From Pseudomonas sp. AKS31 (lineage in GTDB: Bacteria > Pseudomonadota > Gammaproteobacteria > Pseudomonadales > Pseudomonadaceae), in NCBI RefSeq assembly GCF_023634765.1, contig NZ_JAMLFX010000004.1, positions 29,520-93,519 on the forward strand: a stretch of 64,000 nucleotides of DNA, in the 5' to 3' direction. Positions 56,612 through 64,000 of this stretch are shown one piece after another. The translations under genes were made by a program, and so were the position numbers. The number at the start of each line of letters is the position of its first letter. Positions within the stretch are counted from its first letter, which is position 1. The notes beneath the pieces are model-generated. The model saw only the letters and a list, made by a program, of their open reading frames with translations. It did not search any database and had not been told where the DNA came from.

Positions 56612-56698
56612 CCATGCCCTTATTAAAGTTTCTTTTTTTATTATATGAATCGTGCAATAACGTGATAATCCGTTCAAACATCAAAGGACTTGTGCGCT
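56612..56698. promoter_or_regulatory. AT-rich divergent promoter region with candidate LysR sites
   Basis: The 90-bp gap between the AlaX-type gene and the LysR gene is much richer in A+T than its surroundings. It contains ATTAT (56640-56644) and ATAAT (56665-56669) as inverted half-sites. LysR regulators often bind such T-N11-A type dyads in the divergent gap; the exact operator is not clear. Confidence 0.4.
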
Positions 56699-57697
56699 GT
56701 GAGCATCAATCTGCCGCTACCGCTGCTCGGTGAAATGGCGATTTTCGTCAAGGTCGTGGAGACCGGCAGCTTCTCTGAAGCGGCTCGGCAACTGGGTTCA
56801 TCGCCATCGGCGGTGAGTCGCAGTATTTCTCGGCTGGAGAAGGCCCTGGCCACGCGACTGCTGCAGCGCACTACCCGCAAGCTGCGCTTGAGTGACGGCG
56901 GCGAAGAGGTGTTCAAACGCTGTCAGGAGATGGTCAGCGCGGCCAAGTCGGTGATGGAAATCAGCGGTCAGTTCACCCATGAAGCGGAAGGACTGGTGCG
57001 CGTCAGCGTGCCGAAAGCGGTAGGGCGCTTCGTGATTCATCCGCACATGCCCGAATTTCTAAGGCGTTACCCCAAGGTTGATGTCGAGTTGTTGCTGGAA
57101 GACCGTCAGGTCGATCTGATCGACGACCATGTCGACCTGGCCATTCGCATCACCGATCGACCACCGGCCGGGCTGGTCGGCCGGCAGTTGCTGACCATCG
57201 ACCACTTGCTCTGTGCCACGCCGCAGTACTTGGCCGAGCACGGTGTACCGACTCACCCGCATGATCTGCTCAATCACAGTTGTATTTATCTGGGGGAAAC
57301 CCCGAGCGATGCGCGCTGGAAATTCAAGAAGGGCAGTAAGGCGGTAACAGTGGGTGTCCGCGGTCGTTATGCCGCCAATCACACCGGCGTGCGGCTGGGC
57401 GCGGTGTTGCAGCACATCGGCATCGGCAGCCTGCCGTATTTCACCGCCCGTTACGCGCTTGAGCAAAAGTTGGTGGTGCAGGTGTTGCCGGACTGGACGT
57501 TCCTCGCTTCCTATCATGGCGGACTGTGGTTGCTGCACTCGCCGACACGCTATCTGCCACCCAAGTTGCGGGTGTTTATCGACTATCTGGTGGAGTGTCT
57601 GGAAAAAGAGCCAACCTTGAGCAAGCCGGGCAAATCAGCGGGGGAGAGCAACGCCGCGATGGCGTATGAATTGCCCGAAAGCGAAGGGTTGTTGTAG
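56699..57697 (+). CDS. LysR-family transcriptional regulator
   Basis: A 332-residue regulator with winged helix at about 10-68 (FVKVVETGSFSEAARQLGSSPSAVSRSISRLE) and a periplasmic-binding-like effector domain. It is divergent from the AlaX/oxygenase/LysE group and is the likely regulator of it. The start GTG is preceded by AAAGGA at a ten-base spacing; a TTG three codons earlier is open but too close to the ribosome site. Confidence 0.88.
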   Translation: MSINLPLPLLGEMAIFVKVVETGSFSEAARQLGSSPSAVSRSISRLEKALATRLLQRTTRKLRLSDGGEEVFKRCQEMVSAAKSVMEISGQFTHEAEGLVRVSVPKAVGRFVIHPHMPEFLRRYPKVDVELLLEDRQVDLIDDHVDLAIRITDRPPAGLVGRQLLTIDHLLCATPQYLAEHGVPTHPHDLLNHSCIYLGETPSDARWKFKKGSKAVTVGVRGRYAANHTGVRLGAVLQHIGIGSLPYFTARYALEQKLVVQVLPDWTFLASYHGGLWLLHSPTRYLPPKLRVFIDYLVECLEKEPTLSKPGKSAGESNAAMAYELPESEGLL

Positions 57698-57704
57698 CGC
57701 AAAG

Positions 57705-57790
57705 CAAAAGATCGCAGCCTTCGGCAGCTCCTACAGGGGATTGCGTGAGTCCACTGTAGGAGCTGCCGAAGGCTGCGATCTTTTGATCTT
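57705..57790. repeat. inverted repeat pair, AGATCGCAGCCTTCGGCAGCTCC family
   Basis: Copies at 57705-57736 and 57754-57786, very well conserved (about 30-bp arms). It is between convergent genes and may serve as a transcript end. Confidence 0.92.
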
Positions 57791-57805
57791 CAACCCACTG
57801 TTAAA

Positions 57806-58213
57806 TCAGTGCTTGCTGTCCTGAGCGGACATCGCCAGCAGCTGTTTTTCCTGATTCCAGTCGAACGGTTCATCGTTCTGTTCAGCTTCGTAGCGACGTT
57901 CTTCCAGTGCCTGATACAGGTCGATTTCTTCATCGGACAGGTAGTGCAGACAGTCACCGGCGAAGAACCACAGCAGATCCCGAGGGATCAGGTGGGCGAT
58001 TTGCGGATAACGGGTGATCACTTGAGTCAGGATGTCCTGGCCCAGGTACTGGCTTTCGATCGGATCGATCGGCAGCGATGCCAGCAGTTCGTCGAAGCGC
58101 TCCAGGAACAAGGCATGGCTTTCTTCGGGAACCTGTTCGGCCTCACCTACGGCGACCAGGATACTGCGCAGGTGGTCGAGCAAAACAAGATGATCGGCAA
58201 CGACGTTGGACAC
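57806..58213 (-). CDS. PA2817-like conserved hypothetical protein
   Basis: A 135-residue, acidic, all-helical protein (VVADHLVLLDHLRSILVAVGE start; DLYQALEERRYEAEQNDEPF near the end). I believe it is the PA2817 family of pseudomonads; function unknown. The GTG at 58213 with GAGGAC upstream was preferred over a longer frame to 58276, which overlaps the fadE terminator. It is downstream of fadE, possibly read through. Confidence 0.75.
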   Translation of the reverse strand: MSNVVADHLVLLDHLRSILVAVGEAEQVPEESHALFLERFDELLASLPIDPIESQYLGQDILTQVITRYPQIAHLIPRDLLWFFAGDCLHYLSDEEIDLYQALEERRYEAEQNDEPFDWNQEKQLLAMSAQDSKH

Positions 58214-58237
58214 GAGATAAGTCCTCAAGAGCAAAAC

Positions 58238-58266
58238 GGGCGCGGGAGTATAAAGCCCCCGCGCCC
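58238..58266 (-). terminator. terminator after fadE
   Basis: GGGCGCGGG ... CCCGCGCCC nine-base stem with a nine-base-plus loop; on the minus strand GTTTTGC follows. It overlaps the upstream region of the PA2817-like gene. Confidence 0.8.
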
Positions 58267-58287
58267 TCTTGGACATGGTTGTCAGGA

Positions 58288-60735
58288 TCAGCGGACTTTG
58301 CCCTCTGCCAGTTTCAGTTCCTCTTTGTCAAAGTCGTCGACGTCGATCACCCGGCGTCGTGCGGCTTCGGCATCGCGCAGGCTCTGCGCTTCTCCCGGTT
58401 GCAACACCCCGGCCTCCAGCGCCGCATCAATGGCGTGTTCGCCCGCGACCGGTTTGACTTGACCGCTTTTCAGCGACGTGTGCAGTTTTTTGTGCAACGG
58501 CTGCGCGGCATTCAGCAGATCGCTGGCGTGTTGCAATGCGCCGACCGCATCGTCCGCCGATTGCGGGCGATAGCAACCGGCAAGCAACTCTTCCAGGGCT
58601 GGATCACCCTTGGCGCGACCAATGATGCCTGCCACTTCGGCACCGAGTTTGTCCGATGGACCTTTGTGACGACGACCGAACGGGAACACGATGGCTCGCA
58701 GCAGGCAGCCGAATACCTTGTTCGGGAAGTTGCGCAGCAATTCATCCAGCGCCCGTTCCGATTGGCCGAGGCTTTCTTCCATCGCCCAACGGAACAGCGG
58801 CTCCATGTGCGCCGGCGAGTCCAGATCGTGATAACGCTTGAGCGCGGCGGAGGCCAGGTACAGGTTGCTCAACACGTCACCCAGACGTGCCGACAGACGC
58901 TCGCGACGTTTCAGTTCGCCGCCCAGCAGCATCATGCTGAAGTCGGCAAGCATGGCAAACGCCGCGGCCTGGCGGTTGAGCGCGCGGAAGTAGCCTTGGC
59001 TGATCTTGTCGCCCGGCGCATGTTCGAAGTGGCCGAAACCGAGGTTCAACACCAGCGTGCTGGCCGCATTGCTCACGGCAAAACCGATGTGTTTGAGCAA
59101 CAGACCATCGAACTCTTTCAGCGCCTGATCCTTGTCCTCACGCCCGGCGAGGGCCATTTCCTTCAGCACGAATGGATGGCAACGAATCGCACCCTGACCG
59201 AAGATCATCAGGTTGCGCGAGAGGATGTTCGCACCTTCCACGGTGATGAAGATCGGCGCGCCGTTCCAACTGCGCCCGAGGTAGTTGTTCGGGCCCATGA
59301 TGATCGCCTTGCCACCGTGCACATCCATCGCGTGGCTGATGCATTCGCGTCCGCGTTCGGTGAGGTGATACTTGAGAATCGCCGAGAGCACCGATGGTTT
59401 CTCGCCCAGATCCACTGCGTTGGCGGTGAGCATCCGCGCCGCGTCCATCATCCACGCGTTGCCGCCGATGCGCGCCATGGCTTCCTGAATACCTTCGAAG
59501 GCCGACAGCGGTACGTTGAACTGTTCACGAATCTGCGCGTACTGACCGGTCACCAGGCTGGTGAACTTGGCCGCGCCAGTGCCGACTGCCGGCAGCGAGA
59601 TCGAACGGCCGACCGACAGGCAGTTCATCAGCATCATCCAGCCCTTGCCGAGCATTTCCTGACCGCCGATGAGAAAGTCCAGTGGGATAAATACATCTTT
59701 GCCCGAGTTCGGGCCGTTCATGAATGCAGCGCCGAGTGGCAGGTGACGACGACCGATTTCCACGCCGGGGGTATCGGTCGGAATCAAAGCGAGGCTGATG
59801 CCAAGGTCTTCCTTGTCACCCAGCAGGTGCTCAGGGTCGTAGGCCTTGAAAGCCAGGCCGAGGAGAGTCGCGACCGGGCCGAGGGTGATGTAGCGTTTTT
59901 CCCAGTTCAGGCGCAGGCCGATGACTTCCTGACCTTCCCATTGGCCTTTGCAGATGATCCCGGTGTCGGGCATCGCACCGGCATCGGAACCGGCGAGCGG
60001 GCCGGTAAGGGCAAAGCACGGGATGTCATCGCCACGGGCCAGGCGCGGCAGGTAGTGATTGCGTTGTTCGTCGGTGCCGTAATGCAGCAGCAGTTCGGCC
60101 GGGCCGAGGGAGTTCGGCACCATCACGGTGGAGGCGAGGTCACCGCTACGGGTGGCGAGTTTCATCGCCACTTGCGAGTGGGCGTAAGCCGAGAAGCCCT
60201 TGCCGCCAAATTCTTTCGGGATGATCAGGGCGAAGAAACCGTGTTCCTTGATGTGCGCCCAGGCTTCGGGCGGCAGGTCCATCGACTGGCCGATCTGCCA
60301 GTCAGTGACCATCGCGCAAAGCTCCTCGGTCGGGCCGTCGATGAACGCCAGTTCTTCTTCGCTCAATTGCACCTTGGGATAGGCCAGCAGTTTGTCCCAG
60401 TCCGGGCGGCCGCTGAACAGCTCGCCATCCCACCAGACGGTACCAGCGTCGATCGCGTCGCGTTCGGTCTGAGACATGGGTGGCAGGGTTTTCTGGAACC
60501 AGTTGAACAGCGGCGCAGTGAAATGCTTGCGGCGCAGATCAGGCAGCAGCAGCGGTGCAGCGACCGCCGCCAGCAGCACCCAGAACACCAGCAATAACCA
60601 GCCCGGCGCGTGACTGAAAATACCCATCGCCAGCAGGTAGACAGCCACGATGCCCAACGCGGGCAGCGGGGCAGTACGCCGGTGGGCGAGATACGCCACG
60701 CCAACGATCAAAACCAGTATCCACAACAACAGCAT
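58288..60735 (-). CDS. fadE: acyl-CoA dehydrogenase FadE
   Basis: An 815-residue acyl-CoA dehydrogenase, the large bacterial FadE type that performs the first beta-oxidation step. It has N-terminal membrane helices (about 1-60), then the dehydrogenase domains with CFALTGPLAGSDAGAMPD (FAD/substrate loop) and a long C-terminal helical extension ending DDFDKEELKLAEGKVR. The start ATG follows GGAGGACTGATT. The length matches FadE of gammaproteobacteria. A candidate FadR-like palindrome lies upstream. Confidence 0.95.
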   Translation of the reverse strand: MLLLWILVLIVGVAYLAHRRTAPLPALGIVAVYLLAMGIFSHAPGWLLLVFWVLLAAVAAPLLLPDLRRKHFTAPLFNWFQKTLPPMSQTERDAIDAGTVWWDGELFSGRPDWDKLLAYPKVQLSEEELAFIDGPTEELCAMVTDWQIGQSMDLPPEAWAHIKEHGFFALIIPKEFGGKGFSAYAHSQVAMKLATRSGDLASTVMVPNSLGPAELLLHYGTDEQRNHYLPRLARGDDIPCFALTGPLAGSDAGAMPDTGIICKGQWEGQEVIGLRLNWEKRYITLGPVATLLGLAFKAYDPEHLLGDKEDLGISLALIPTDTPGVEIGRRHLPLGAAFMNGPNSGKDVFIPLDFLIGGQEMLGKGWMMLMNCLSVGRSISLPAVGTGAAKFTSLVTGQYAQIREQFNVPLSAFEGIQEAMARIGGNAWMMDAARMLTANAVDLGEKPSVLSAILKYHLTERGRECISHAMDVHGGKAIIMGPNNYLGRSWNGAPIFITVEGANILSRNLMIFGQGAIRCHPFVLKEMALAGREDKDQALKEFDGLLLKHIGFAVSNAASTLVLNLGFGHFEHAPGDKISQGYFRALNRQAAAFAMLADFSMMLLGGELKRRERLSARLGDVLSNLYLASAALKRYHDLDSPAHMEPLFRWAMEESLGQSERALDELLRNFPNKVFGCLLRAIVFPFGRRHKGPSDKLGAEVAGIIGRAKGDPALEELLAGCYRPQSADDAVGALQHASDLLNAAQPLHKKLHTSLKSGQVKPVAGEHAIDAALEAGVLQPGEAQSLRDAEAARRRVIDVDDFDKEELKLAEGKVR

Positions 60736-60801
60736 AATCAGTCCTCCGTGAACCAAGGCAAATCGACCCTCCAGAGCTTAGACGGCATCTGTAAAACCGG
60801 G

Positions 60802-60812
60802 TGGTCAGACCA
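60802..60812. promoter_or_regulatory. TGGTC-A-GACCA palindrome upstream of fadE
   Basis: A perfect 11-bp palindrome 67 bp before the fadE start. It matches the core of the enterobacterial GntR-type FadR operator (TGGTC-N-GACCA). Pseudomonads are thought to use PsrA for fatty acid genes, so the match may be chance or reflect another GntR regulator. Confidence 0.4.
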
Positions 60813-60983
60813 AGGTGATTGAAATCGTGGGAAACCCCGGATGGTTTTCGTAGGTTCGGTGGGCAACACGTGTGGGAAATCGTTCGCTGATCCCGCGTCT
60901 TTGCGTCCAAGTTTGGCCGAAACGTCGTTATCTCTGTGCTGACGCTGTCGCTAGACTCGGGGTTCACCCAGGAGATTGTCGTC

Positions 60984-61643
60984 ATGCACGAGTATCTGAG
61001 CCCCGGCCGCTTCATCGATAGTGACCACCCGGCGGTGGTGGAGTTCGCCGAACAACATCGGGGTGCCAGCCGCGATCCGCTCAAGCAGGCGATCAGTCTT
61101 TATTACGCCGTGCGTGAAGCGGTGCGTTACAACCCCTACACCTTCAGCCGCGATCCACAGACCTTGCGTGGCAGCTATGCGTTGGCGACGGGGGAGAGTT
61201 ATTGCGTGCCGAAAGCCACGCTGCTCGCCGGTTGTGCACGGCATTGCGGGATCGCGGCGCGGATTGGCCTGGCCGACGTGAAAAATCATCTGTCGACCCC
61301 GCGTCTGCTCGAATTATTGAAAAGCGACATGTTCGCCATGCACGGCTACACCGAGTTCTTTTTGAATGATCGCTGGGTCAAGGCCACGCCGGCGTTCAAT
61401 CAGAAGCTTTGCGAATTGTTCAACGTCGCGCCGCTGGAGTTCGACGGGGTCAATGACAGCGTGTTCCATCCGTTCAATCGTGACGGCGCGCAGTTGATGG
61501 AGTATCTGGTCGACCACGGTCAATTCGCCGATGTGCCGGAAATGTTCTTCTTCGAGCATCTGCAAAAGTGCTATCCGCACCTGTTCACTGATCAGCAGCC
61601 GCAATTGTTGGGCGATATGCAGAGTGATTTGAGCCGTACCTGA
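60984..61643 (+). CDS. transglutaminase-like domain protein
   Basis: A 219-residue protein of the bacterial transglutaminase-like cysteine protease fold. Candidate catalytic residues are C74 (ATGESYCVPKATLLAG) and H120 (FAMHGYTEFFLNDRWVKATPAFN). The usual third residue, Asp in a VDPT-type motif, is replaced (WVKATPAF), so activity is uncertain. No signal peptide. CAGGAG precedes the start. Divergent from fadE and 43 bp before a GST gene. Confidence 0.8.
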   Translation: MHEYLSPGRFIDSDHPAVVEFAEQHRGASRDPLKQAISLYYAVREAVRYNPYTFSRDPQTLRGSYALATGESYCVPKATLLAGCARHCGIAARIGLADVKNHLSTPRLLELLKSDMFAMHGYTEFFLNDRWVKATPAFNQKLCELFNVAPLEFDGVNDSVFHPFNRDGAQLMEYLVDHGQFADVPEMFFFEHLQKCYPHLFTDQQPQLLGDMQSDLSRT

Positions 61644-61686
61644 TCCGGCGTATGCTGCCTGCCCACTCATTTGAAAGGAGGCGGTC

Positions 61687-62310
61687 ATGCTGAAGATCTG
61701 GGGACGGAAAAACTCATCGAATGTGAGGAAGCCATTGTGGGCGGCTGAAGAGCTTGGCCTGGTCTACGAGGCGATCGATGCCGGCGGCGCATTCGGCGTG
61801 GTCGACACACCTGAGTATCGGGCGATGAACCCGAACGGCCGGGTACCGGTGATCGAAGACGACGGTTTTGTGCTGTGGGAGTCCAACGCCATCGTTCGCT
61901 ATCTGCTGGCCAGACATGCGCCCGGCAGCCACTGGTATCCGGCGGATCCGCAAGCGCGCGCCATCGCTGACAAATGGATGGACTGGACCACTTCAAGTTT
62001 TGCCGGTCCGTTCCGCACTGTGTTCTGGGGCGTATTGCGCACCCCGGCGGACAAGCAGGACTGGGCCGCGATCAATTCCGCGATCAAGGAATGCAATGAG
62101 CTGTTGAGCATGGCCGACCATGCCCTGGCCAGTCAGCCTTATCTCTCCGGACAAGAAATCGGCATGGGCGATATTCCGCTGGGCAGTTTCATTTATGCCT
62201 GGTTCGAGATGCCCATCGAACGCTCGCCACAAGCGCATCTGCAAGCCTGGTACGAGCGCTTGAAGCAGCGTCCGGCTTACCGGAAAGCGGTCATGACCGC
62301 GTTGACTTAA
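61687..62310 (+). CDS. glutathione S-transferase family protein
   Basis: A 207-residue GST. The N-terminal thioredoxin-like half has the catalytic-site region WGRKNSSNVRKPLWAAEELGL (Ser type) and NPNGRVPVIEDDG with the cis-proline; ESNAIVRYL follows. The C-terminal half is helical (SGQEIGMGDIPLGSF). The gene uses a GAGG-type ribosome site. A role in conjugating electrophiles to glutathione is inferred; the substrate is unknown. Confidence 0.88.
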   Translation: MLKIWGRKNSSNVRKPLWAAEELGLVYEAIDAGGAFGVVDTPEYRAMNPNGRVPVIEDDGFVLWESNAIVRYLLARHAPGSHWYPADPQARAIADKWMDWTTSSFAGPFRTVFWGVLRTPADKQDWAAINSAIKECNELLSMADHALASQPYLSGQEIGMGDIPLGSFIYAWFEMPIERSPQAHLQAWYERLKQRPAYRKAVMTALT

Positions 62311-62443
62311 TACTTACTATCGACACACTTGACTGTACTTGTGCGGCGGCGGCAAGCACCATTGCGCTCGGGTGCTGCGGTTGTTTCCCTCGCCGCCCGC
62401 CCTTATGTATCCCTTTCTTCCCTTCTTGGTGCGTAAATCCGAT

Positions 62444-63376
62444 ATGAGTTCCGCTCTGTCCATCCGGCAGCTAACCAAAACCTACGGCAACGGGTTCCAG
62501 GCCTTGAGTGGTATCGATCTGGACGTCGCCGAAGGTGACTTTTTCGCCTTGCTCGGCCCTAACGGTGCCGGCAAATCCACGACCATCGGCATTCTCTCGA
62601 CCCTGGTGAACAAGACCAGCGGCACGGTGAATATCTTCGGCCATGACCTGGACAAAAACCCGGCAGCGCTCAAGCGCTCGATCGGCGTGGTGCCCCAGGA
62701 ATTCAACTTCAACCAGTTCGAAAAGACTTTCGACATCGTCGTGACCCAGGCCGGTTACTACGGCATTCCGGCGAAGATCGCCAAGGAACGCGCCGAGCAG
62801 TACCTGACCCAGCTCGGCCTGTGGGACAAGCGCGATGTGCCGTCGCGTTCGTTGTCCGGCGGCATGAAGCGGCGCTTGATGATCGCCCGTGCGCTGGTGC
62901 ACGAACCGCGTTTGCTGATCCTCGACGAACCGACTGCGGGCGTCGACATCGAGCTGCGCCGTTCGATGTGGACGTTCCTCACTGAACTGAACCAGAAAGG
63001 CATCACCATCATCCTCACCACGCACTACCTGGAAGAGGCTGAGCAGTTGTGCCGCAACATCGGCATCATTGACCACGGCACCATCGTCGAGAACACCAGC
63101 ATGAAACAATTGCTGGGGCAGTTGCACGTGGAAACCTTCCTGCTGGACCTGAAAAACGACTTGAACGCCGCACCGCAATTGCTCGGCTACCCGGCCCGGT
63201 TGATCGACAGCCACACCCTGGAAGTCCAGGTCGACAAATCCATGGGCATCACGGCGTTGTTCACCCAGTTGGCGCAGCAGAACATTGAAGTGCTGAGCCT
63301 GCGTAACAAAACCAATCGCCTCGAGGAGCTGTTCGTGTCCCTGGTGGAGAAAAATCTGTCGAAGGTGGCGGTATGA
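62444..63376 (+). CDS. ABC transporter ATP-binding protein (YadG-like)
   Basis: A 310-residue ATPase with Walker A GPNGAGKST, Q-loop VVPQEFNFN, signature LSGGMKRRLM, Walker B LLILDEPTAGVD and H-loop TTHYLEEAEQ. The C-terminal 90 residues are an ABC-2-type accessory domain. It resembles YadG/NodI-type exporters with an ABC-2 permease. The start ATG was set to MSSALSIRQLTKTYG; the frame runs about 100 bp further upstream. It overlaps the permease start by four bases (ATGA). Confidence 0.92.
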   Translation: MSSALSIRQLTKTYGNGFQALSGIDLDVAEGDFFALLGPNGAGKSTTIGILSTLVNKTSGTVNIFGHDLDKNPAALKRSIGVVPQEFNFNQFEKTFDIVVTQAGYYGIPAKIAKERAEQYLTQLGLWDKRDVPSRSLSGGMKRRLMIARALVHEPRLLILDEPTAGVDIELRRSMWTFLTELNQKGITIILTTHYLEEAEQLCRNIGIIDHGTIVENTSMKQLLGQLHVETFLLDLKNDLNAAPQLLGYPARLIDSHTLEVQVDKSMGITALFTQLAQQNIEVLSLRNKTNRLEELFVSLVEKNLSKVAV

Positions 63377-64000
63377 GTTCCGAATTCCGTCCCAACCTCG
63401 TCGCCCTGCAGACCATCGTTTACCGTGAGGTCAAACGCTTCACGCGGATCTGGCCGCAGACGCTGCTGCCGCCGGCGATCACCATGGTTCTGTACTTTGT
63501 GATCTTCGGTAACCTGATCGGTCGGCAGATCGGCGACATGGGTGGCTTCACTTACATGGAGTACATCGTGCCGGGGCTGATCATGATGTCGGTGATCACC
63601 AACTCCTACGGCAACGTGGTTTCGAGTTTCTTCGGCAGCAAGTTCCAGCGCTCCATCGAAGAGTTGATGGTGTCGCCGGTGTCGCCGCACACGATTCTGA
63701 TCGGCTTCACCATCGGCGGTGTGTTGCGTGGTCTGATGGTTGGCGTGATCGTGACGATTTTGTCGCTGTTCTTCACCCATTTGCAGGTGCATCACCTCGG
63801 CGTGACCATCCTCGTGGTGGTGCTGACGGCGACGATCTTCTCGCTGCTCGGCTTCATCAACGCGGTGTTTGCGCGCAACTTCGATGATATTTCGATCATC
63901 CCGACGTTTGTGCTGACGCCGCTGACGTACCTGGGCGGGGTGTTCTACTCGATTACGCTGCTGCCACCGTTCTGGCAAACCGTGTCGCTCGCCAACCCGG
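63373..64000 (+). CDS. ABC-2 type permease (YadH-like), truncated by window end
   Basis: Starts at ATG 63373 overlapping the ATPase stop and reads MSSEFRPNLVALQTIVYREV onward for 209 codons without a stop, then runs off the window. It contains at least four hydrophobic helices (LLPPAITMVLYFVIFG, IVPGLIMMSVIT, VLRGLMVGVIVTILSLFF, VTILVVVLTATIFSLLG) and the ABC-2 segment TPLTYLGGVFYSITLLP. Partner of the preceding ATPase. Partial at the right edge. Confidence 0.93.
   Translation, partial: MSSEFRPNLVALQTIVYREVKRFTRIWPQTLLPPAITMVLYFVIFGNLIGRQIGDMGGFTYMEYIVPGLIMMSVITNSYGNVVSSFFGSKFQRSIEELMVSPVSPHTILIGFTIGGVLRGLMVGVIVTILSLFFTHLQVHHLGVTILVVVLTATIFSLLGFINAVFARNFDDISIIPTFVLTPLTYLGGVFYSITLLPPFWQTVSLANP

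Noticed and set aside
58078..60597. 839-residue open frame opposite fadE
   Set aside because: Antisense shadow; FadE frame is full-length and has a ribosome site.

Overview
The window is a chromosomal segment of a Pseudomonas of the P. fluorescens group. Evidence: GC-rich codon use; several typical Pseudomonas neighbourhoods (ldhA-gacS next to cysM-rlmD-relA-mazG; fabB-fabA-hybrid kinase upstream of gpsA; arsC-wrbA-DUF2069; phoPQ); GacS of the usual 917 residues with H294, D717 and H863 in place; and dense REP/REPIN intergenic palindromes. No phage, insertion sequence, CRISPR array or rRNA operon was seen.

Layout. 1-9.8 kb: phoP-phoQ, an AraC-type regulator divergent from dctA (with a consensus sigma-54 promoter), a CaiB/AMACR-like enzyme, SprT, a YIP1 membrane protein, ttcA and a 3-methyladenine glycosylase. 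9.9-14.6 kb: the arsC-like/wrbA/DUF2069 operon, a TlpA-like lipoprotein, a META lipoprotein overlapping a CxxC protein, a zinc-ribbon membrane protein and ldhA. 14.6-26.4 kb: gacS, a divergent uncharacterised two-component pair, cysM, rlmD, relA, mazG and a DUF2058 gene. 26.7-35.7 kb: fabA-fabB, then an operon of TonB-dependent receptor, periplasmic binding protein and PA1611-like hybrid kinase, then gpsA, a DUF4389 gene and sixA. 35.9-42.1 kb: acyl-CoA synthetase, thioesterase, two alpha/beta hydrolases, a DUF4892 protein and an AI-2E/PerM-type transporter. 42.6-53.4 kb: an EF-hand protein, a two-component system, pyrF, two oxidoreductases, a MocR-type regulator, a chemoreceptor and a membrane-anchored hypothetical. 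53.7-54.4 kb: three tandem tRNA-Glu/tRNA-Gly cassettes behind a strong sigma-70 promoter. 54.5-57.7 kb: LysE exporter, 2-oxoglutarate oxygenase and AlaX-type editing protein, with a divergent LysR gene. 57.8-64 kb: a PA2817-like protein, fadE, a transglutaminase-like protein, a GST and an ABC exporter cut by the window end.

Most of the segment is core metabolism and global regulation (Gac/Rsm, stringent response, unsaturated fatty acid synthesis, pyrimidine synthesis, beta-oxidation). The most interesting accessory locus is the LysR/AlaX/oxygenase/LysE block. Its gene content suggests a pathway that hydroxylates a free amino acid, exports it, and clears it from mischarged tRNA; this is inference from gene content. 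Second is the TonB receptor/binding protein/hybrid kinase operon, which could couple outer-membrane ligand capture to the Gac network. Intergenic DNA is rich in repeats: several palindromic pair families, a composite CTCACCCC family, and two copies of a dispersed element of about 420-460 bp.
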